From the NCBI GenBank assembly GCA_964562015.1, contig CAZLRH010000017.1:8059-72058 (forward strand): 64,000 nt of DNA, written 5' to 3'. This DNA comes from CAZLRH01 sp964562015. GTDB lineage: Bacteria > Verrucomicrobiota > Verrucomicrobiia > Opitutales > JABDGR01. Position 1 is the stretch's first letter; every line of letters starts with the position of its first letter. A model generated the notes under the pieces. The model made no database searches. It was not told where the DNA came from and worked only from the letters and a program-made list of their open reading frames with translations. Position numbers and translations under genes: made by a program. Of the stretch, positions 60,401 through 64,000 are shown one piece after another.

Positions 60401-60435
60401 ATAGTGCGGGAAACCTGGCCGAAAATCTTAGGCAT
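57415..60435 (-). CDS. Large putative T3SS effector (1006 residues), unknown activity
   Basis: A 1006-residue protein without Sec signal. An N-terminal region (about 25-55) is followed by one hydrophobic segment (about 57-81, IATAIGSVFLALPGALMYLG), a helical part, and a Pro-rich spacer (VPQGGGPPDRPPPEQPR and following). Residues 90-152 line up with residues 56-114 of the SopB-like effector (FLATMQKAYG versus FRAALTQAYG, with downstream helices), suggesting a shared secretion or chaperone-binding module. The rest is helical with a beta-rich patch near 730-830 (GKPIFAAFTSRKPDG). No enzymatic motif is recognised. A CesT chaperone gene lies 65 bases upstream in the same direction, the typical effector layout. 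Confidence 0.75.
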   Translation of the reverse strand: MPKIFGQVSRTIPEPQDKNVFKDAIRSGGKDVRVVFDPKTGNVGTESRQGFWASKTVRTIATAIGSVFLALPGALMYLGFSAKAEQIKKTNQQTVDRFLATMQKAYGGEGPDPRLEELNRQVRSELRGGRSLTPDHAQHIVHRFKAIARERVAHERPLEVPQGGGPPDRPPPEQPRVSIEVPQVDVPQVDPRVREQEVRTLTALGLDKARAGWGDYAREQRWPEGIAPTPANLQQIHEMALAKFKEANARDARPEDLREGTFSDLVKLAIVDFVAQQREGIRTGEYSPDLEVGYQLERRDAMSGLDAPDKAQKMFGLLKCGRAPTDGLLELMEVPARDKVDENVRALGLMPPPLPGLEERLKNSHEERAKCKRDMIDLGKALAQVNDQRAELALIRSLVNRDHAGDKGDKELLSAFNPQIDRQIARLDEAIEAGRQKLFAYIDKTHEYIALPTEAFDAAIGPLLQNAPEDVREDCKKLLCNSYNRIEFLTVGEDHGERERDGRNEMGQYAYDPQMARQVISWGAKLKPALQGVIDRGGEGNREAGQQLLRLCGDVVRPFEFAQAKYDAMAGAQRALENVRPGAPLPEDVHEGLGISRAIFDYCDRDYTTGERLDHAQEDYQEFARSFAGLKRVLDDPDEGMSPDVLHELRQARSSLERLQASCREEGSIQAMTEHSDPNIRKMAEALISLTEKSTKLLEDTEQSLKERPRQIIPLRNTGLARMDGIDPGDLLPIARGKPIFAAFTSRKPDGSSAGVFEKNYIDALPPGRPVHEFYLRIGRGSVDTDSGGTVHRSKDDRLTVLAPQVDTSGAGKDRLVMINTGITRKDWDVYRNVVDGHARGERRFSSGDLEIAKRVQGQLVSGVSGERPPPYEFSPAGDSPMTRLSELVAQNKMPPDLAARLGRELTDSRLLLNPEGRERKEFMTHLITLCEKDRPGVAAALLERLDKVDTDLSAPGRDKNRDGELHAQRQDLYSFAKDGVAHPESYTLSLNTAPLTRLNLPQPLQ

Positions 60436-60500
60436 GGCAGGAAAGGGTTGGCCGTGGAAAACGAAGTAAGCGAACGGTGACCAGTGGAAAGGACAGGCAC

Positions 60501-60965
60501 CTATACCTTAATAGTGTGCGAAGGCGGCGGCAGTCCATCGTCAGGAGCCGGGTCCGCGGCCTTTTCCAGCGCCGCGATCTCGGTCAGCGTGCGCCAGGCG
60601 GTATCGGCAAATTGCTGCAATTCCAACTGAAAGGCCGGCAGGCCGAACTGCAGGGCCGGCACGACGCGCGCCAGGCTGAGCAAATGGGTTTCGGCATCGA
60701 AGCCGAGCGCCCCGCCGCGGGTGGCCGCGGCAAACAAATTGAGCCCCATGGCCTTTTCCAGCACTGCTGCCCGCTGCTCCTCCGGCACCTCGCCCAGACC
60801 GCAAAAAAACACGATTTGGTCGTGAATTTCGTCAAAGTAAACATTCACCGGCAGGCCGTCCTCGACCTCCAGCGTGAACCCAAGCATATCCTCCTGGGTC
60901 AGCCCGGTGATTTCATAGCTGCGGGACAAGTCCTGCCGCAGTTGCAGGAAGGTTTCCTTGGACAT
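60501..60965 (-). CDS. CesT-type chaperone of the 1006-residue protein
   Basis: A 154-residue class I T3SS chaperone: LQLRQDLSRSYEITGLTQED, strands (LEVEDGLPVNVYFDEIHDQI), LGLNLFAAA-like turn (KAMGLNLFAAATRGGALGFD), then LSLARVVPALQFGLPAFQLEL and a helix ending TEIAALEKAAD. It precedes the large effector candidate and shares the same leader type (CAACCACTTTCCGCC before ATG) with other T3SS genes. It is unlinked to the main cluster by about 17 kb. Confidence 0.78.
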   Translation of the reverse strand: MSKETFLQLRQDLSRSYEITGLTQEDMLGFTLEVEDGLPVNVYFDEIHDQIVFFCGLGEVPEEQRAAVLEKAMGLNLFAAATRGGALGFDAETHLLSLARVVPALQFGLPAFQLELQQFADTAWRTLTEIAALEKAADPAPDDGLPPPSHTIKV

Positions 60966-61358
60966 GGCGGAAAGTGGTTGGCAGTTCGCTGGGCGGACGA
61001 AACAACACCCTTTTTTTCGCCCTTCGTCAACGCTACGTTGGGCCAGAACGGTTCAGGCCGCCGGTTATTCCGCCGGCCCCGAAAGAAAGTGAAACGACTC
61101 GAGGCTAACGACGTTATCAGGCCGCCTATGGCACCATCCGGGCGAGCGGGTGAAAACGCTCCGAAACAGCGCCGCTAAAAATGACGATCTGGATTTTGCT
61201 CCAGCTCCAGTAAACACCGAATTCTCTCAGGGATTCCTGCGTTCTTTCGGATCCGATGTCGACATGGTCAAATTCCGCCCGAACGCATTCGCATTACTCT
61301 TTTGACGGGGACGTGTGGTATTCCCGACGTAGCGGCAATCGTTGGCGCGGGGGTTCAT
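60966..61358. other. Intergenic region upstream of the chaperone/effector pair
   Basis: About 393 bases with no convincing gene. It should hold the promoter of the chaperone/effector pair. It contains TAACGACGTTA at 61106-61116, whose reverse complement TAACGTCGTTA shares its first ten bases with a site upstream of the SopB-like pair. Its right end is clearly more AT-rich than the rest of the window. Confidence 0.4.
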
Positions 61359-61613
61359 TTATTTCAATAAGCGAAAGAGCGTTGATGGACTTAAAAATAA
61401 CAAAGCAAAGAGTAAAAGATAGAACACAAGTATGTAAGCAGAAATCTTGTTTTTTGTATCGTAATGCAAAATATAGACAGACAAGCCAGCGCCTATCAGC
61501 AAACAAGCAAACAAACCGATTTTGTTAGCTGGATATATCATTAAAAAAAAGCAATTGACCAACAATACGATTATATGGTACAATGAATATCGCTTGGCGA
61601 TTTTATTTTTCAT
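61359..61613 (-). CDS. Small three-helix membrane protein, AT-rich
   Basis: An 84-residue protein with three predicted membrane helices (LYHIIVLLVNCFFLMIYP; GLFACLLIGAGLSVYIL; AYILVFYLLLFALLFLS). Its start overlaps the stop of the preceding small gene by 11 bases. Codon use is A/T-rich, unlike the GC-rich neighbours, so it was probably acquired. Small multi-helix proteins beside a toxin-like gene are often immunity proteins, but nothing else supports this here. Confidence 0.55.
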   Translation of the reverse strand: MKNKIAKRYSLYHIIVLLVNCFFLMIYPANKIGLFACLLIGAGLSVYILHYDTKNKISAYILVFYLLLFALLFLSPSTLFRLLK

Positions 61614-62030
61614 GGTATATGTAGAGTAAATCACCAGCAGATCCCATAACTGCTTCATATGCATACAGTATTCCGTTTACGACTATTAAGGTGCCGCTTC
61701 TCGATACATTCGTCCGCCAACCAACTAAGGCCTTTTCGATACTCGCCTGGTTGCAAGTGAAGAGGTGAAAATCTTGCTCCTCGAATATTGACCGTAAAAT
61801 AGGAAACCAGGCATTTAATTTTTGATAGGTCGAGTTGTTGCCCCGGACGGATCCCGGTGCCCGGCTCTGATTGAAATGATAAGTCGACTGCGCATCCATT
61901 TTAAAGTCAACCCCCAGCATTTATACCCGTCTGATTCCAATCAGGAAAAGAATACGTAAGGCCGCCAGCATGACCGATCGTGCCCCGCCCTAGTCTTTGT
62001 GGTTTCCGCTCAGCTAGGATCAAGGGCGTC
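61603..62030 (-). pseudogene. Frameshifted small gene of unknown family
   Basis: A 105-codon frame begins MLGVDFKMDAQSTYHF and continues SRAPGSVRGNNSTYQKLNAW and FHLFTCNQASIEKALVGW, with good protein character. The preceding frame reads GRGTIGHAGGLTYSFPDWN then QTGINAGG and stops. Removing one base from the C5 run at 61911-61915 joins them as NAG-VDFKMDA. This suggests a longer gene broken by a homopolymer indel (or a sequencing error). The 5' end runs into the GH28 stop, so the gene may also be truncated. No family recognised. Confidence 0.5.
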
Positions 62031-63713
62031 TTATGGATTTCCGGCCTTAGTCGTCTGAATTTCCTGAAGCAGCGCCCCGTTGCCCGTGAGGATGGGCTGG
62101 TCGACGCCTTGGAAATTGACATTCTTCAGCACAATGGACTTGGTCGCCGCCCCCTCCGCGGAAAGAAAAGTTGAAGCGACCGGATTTCCCTGGGAATTTT
62201 GCACGGTCACCGTCTGGGAATCGAGCACGAGAAGGGAGGCCGCCGCGACCGGAGGCCCCGCAGTGCCGCTTACGCTGAGTCCGTCAAAGGTCACGTTGCT
62301 GGCTTGATTGAGAAAGACGGCGGCGCGCGCATCAGGGGCTAGGATGCTGAATTTTACCTCATTTAGCTTAAGGTTTTTCACATGACGCGCATACAGAGCC
62401 GCGGCGGGAGCAACCCCGAAGGTGGTCTTGTGGTCGGTCCAGTAACCGTCCCGGTACGGGTTGATCTTGTCCATATCGACCAAGTTGCGGCGGGTGGCCT
62501 GGGCTTCCGTTCCGCCGCCTGGGAAAGAGATTTGCACATGATCAAGCGTGATATTCTCAATGTCGGCGCCGGGGTAGCCCTGAAAAAACAGCACGCTGTT
62601 GGCATCGGGACTCCCCGCCGCGCGGATGAAGGTCGTCGCCGTGATATTGCTGAAAGTCAGGTCGTGGATGTGCCCGACCGGCATTTCCGGACGCCGGTTG
62701 GTCACCGCGCCGACTTCATAGAATGTGCCCAGGAAAATAAGGATCGGGCAGGTGCACTTATCCATTTGCAGATCGGTGAAACGGCAGTCGCTGATGGTTC
62801 CACCCTCATACATTCCGATTTTAACGCCCCCCAACTGGCAGTTGGAAAATTGGCAGTGCGTGGCGGTGATGTTCTGAATATCGCCATAGGATAGAGGACC
62901 CAGCCGGATGGCTGCACATCTCGACTCCATGGTGCAATTCGTGATGGTGATGTTGCGGCAAATTTGGTCGTGACTCGACAGGATGGCGATGCTGTCGTCG
63001 CCCGTAATAAAATGACAGCCGGTCACCTGGGCATTTTCACAGCTTTCAAAGTCCACCCCGTCCTGGTGTTTGTTCGGCACATCGAGATTGGTCAGGATGA
63101 TGTTTTTTGAGCGCGCAAAGTGCATGCACCACGAGCTCGATCCATAGAGCTTGAGCGAATCCATCTTGATATTTTCACATCCATCGAAGCGAATCAGCAT
63201 GGGCTTGGCGGTGACTTCGCGCCCGGTCGCGCCGGGAGCCGGAACCGGCTTTTCATTCCCCGGAAAACCGCCGTTGATGGCGCCGGGGCCGGTCAACGTG
63301 ATGTTCTGGGCGTCCTTCGCGTAGATCAGGCATTTGTCCAGATCCTCGGGGTAATAGGGGGAGAGGCCCGTGTCCGACCCATATTGATCGAGATGGGTCG
63401 TGCCCACGATTTCAGCCTCGGCTTGTATATTCAGCGTAACATTGCTCTTCAGGTAAAGGGTTCCGATGAGATAATTACCGGCAGGGAAAATCACTGTCCC
63501 GCCCCCTTTGCTGGAACAATCATCAATGGCTTTTTGAATCGGCAAGGTGTCCAGGGTTTTTCCATCACCCTTGGCGCCGCTGTCACGGACATTCCACGTC
63601 GCGGTGGAAGCGGCGGCCCTGGCGGGCATCCTCGTGGCGTCCCAGACCACTAAAAGCAGGGCCAGAAAGGCGAGGCAGCTAAGCGGGGATTTCCTGGTTG
63701 GGTTCGTGGTCAT
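62031..63713 (-). CDS. Secreted GH28-like pectin-degrading enzyme
   Basis: A 560-residue protein. A signal region is followed by the GH28 N-terminus (WNVRDSGAKGDGKTLDTLPI), the parallel beta-helix, and the catalytic site NKHQDGVDFESCENAQVTGC and FITGDDSIAILSS, matching NxDGxDxxxC and GDDxIA. The GHG motif is not clear (replaced by RCAAIRLG) and the RIK motif reads GVKIG, so the active site is partly altered. A C-terminal domain follows. It probably acts on pectin or a related uronate polymer. The start used is MTTNPTRKS; an upstream ATG would add a second hydrophobic stretch. Confidence 0.85.
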   Translation of the reverse strand: MTTNPTRKSPLSCLAFLALLLVVWDATRMPARAAASTATWNVRDSGAKGDGKTLDTLPIQKAIDDCSSKGGGTVIFPAGNYLIGTLYLKSNVTLNIQAEAEIVGTTHLDQYGSDTGLSPYYPEDLDKCLIYAKDAQNITLTGPGAINGGFPGNEKPVPAPGATGREVTAKPMLIRFDGCENIKMDSLKLYGSSSWCMHFARSKNIILTNLDVPNKHQDGVDFESCENAQVTGCHFITGDDSIAILSSHDQICRNITITNCTMESRCAAIRLGPLSYGDIQNITATHCQFSNCQLGGVKIGMYEGGTISDCRFTDLQMDKCTCPILIFLGTFYEVGAVTNRRPEMPVGHIHDLTFSNITATTFIRAAGSPDANSVLFFQGYPGADIENITLDHVQISFPGGGTEAQATRRNLVDMDKINPYRDGYWTDHKTTFGVAPAAALYARHVKNLKLNEVKFSILAPDARAAVFLNQASNVTFDGLSVSGTAGPPVAAASLLVLDSQTVTVQNSQGNPVASTFLSAEGAATKSIVLKNVNFQGVDQPILTGNGALLQEIQTTKAGNP

Positions 63714-63951
63714 GCGGGCGGAGAGTAACGCAACGATGAGGTGTAAGAAAAATAAGTTGGCGTTGGCGGAGCCTTTGGCCATTCTAAAGATGTTCCATTT
63801 TGCGATTATTTTGTGCCTTTTCGCGCAAACCTCCCGTCATGAAAAACCAGATTGTGTGTGCCTCTGGAGCAGCGCGCTGCAAGTTATTGCCCATTAAATT
63901 GGCAACCTAAAATCTCCAAAACCTTAAGCCATTCTCTATCAAAGAGTAAAA

Positions 63952-64000
63952 TGGCGGGATGGACGGGACTCGAACCCGCGACCTCCTGCGTGACAGGCAG
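63952..64000 (-). tRNA. tRNA-Asp(GTC), 3' part only
   Basis: On the minus strand the anticodon arm CTGCCTGTCACGCAG has anticodon GTC (at 63992-63994 as gac), followed by the variable loop, the T arm GCGGGTTCGAGTCCCGT and acceptor strand CCATCCC with discriminator G and an encoded CCA end. The 5' half (D arm, acceptor 5' strand) lies beyond the window. Confidence 0.93.

Noticed and set aside
61907..62122. A separate 71-codon minus-strand gene before the AT-rich frame
   Set aside because: Its first half is antisense to the GH28 C-terminus in shadow style; only its last part looks like a coding frame, best explained by the frameshift described.
1..64000. CRISPR arrays, insertion sequences or phage genes
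   Set aside because: No regular spacer array, transposase, integrase or phage structural gene was recognised in the window.

Overview
The window is a high-GC (roughly 60-65% by eye) bacterial chromosome segment with short spacings, ATGA/TAATG gene overlaps and large secretion operons. Sugar-polymer hydrolases (GH29, GH28 and a clan GH-A enzyme), a complete type II secretion set, a LacI-like sugar-binding lipoprotein and a Ysc-type type III secretion system (T3SS) together suggest a member of the Verrucomicrobiota (perhaps Opitutales) or a close PVC relative. This assignment is an inference from content and style; no rRNA is present to prove it.

Layout. (1) Bases 1-5.2 kb: the edge of what looks like an aryl-polyene/lipid-export cluster, with an RND exporter fused to an HtrB-like acyltransferase (cut by the window edge), a lipoprotein, a COG4648-type membrane protein and a GT2 glycosyltransferase. 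(2) 5.3-12.1 kb: housekeeping and catabolic genes (GH29 fucosidase, ABC-F Uup, PqiA-like membrane protein, two methyltransferases). (3) 12.1-25.6 kb: a CesT-type chaperone, a DUF1398 protein, a FliO-like protein and one long minus-strand T3SS operon, sctD-yscE-sctF2-sctF1-yscG-sctI-J-K-L-N-O-P-Q-R-S-T-U. (4) 25.9-28.0 kb: a BamE-like lipoprotein, a REPIN-like inverted repeat and a GT9 glycosyltransferase. (5) 28.0-43.8 kb: the plus-strand T3SS operon with a putative tip/filament protein, a SycD-type chaperone, translocators SctE and SctB, a chaperone, secretin SctC, SctW, a SycN-like chaperone, SctX, SctY, SctV, a degenerate fatty-acyl-AMP-ligase homologue, a CesT chaperone and an 850-residue effector whose C-terminal part is clearly SopB/IpgD-like (CX5R phosphatase). 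A strong hairpin terminator closes it. (6) 44.0-57.3 kb: a secreted glycosidase, then type II secretion genes gspG-H-I-J-K-L-M-(C/P-like)-D, a sugar-binding lipoprotein, and gspF/gspE on the opposite strand. (7) 57.4-61.0 kb: a second effector candidate of 1006 residues with its own CesT chaperone. (8) 61.0-64.0 kb: an AT-rich islet with a frameshifted small gene and a small membrane protein, a GH28 pectinase-like protein, and the 3' half of tRNA-Asp(GTC).

How it fits together. The minus operon builds the basal body, export gate, ATPase complex, rod and needle. The plus operon adds the secretin, gatekeeper, SctX/SctY, translocon and cargo. Gene order sctW-sycN-sctX-sctY-sctV copies the Yersinia virA order, so this is a Ysc-family injectisome with at least two chaperone/effector pairs. 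The most interesting items are the SopB/IpgD-like effector, the unlinked 1006-residue protein that appears to share its N-terminal module, the degenerate adenylate-forming protein inside the operon, and tandem near-identical needle genes.
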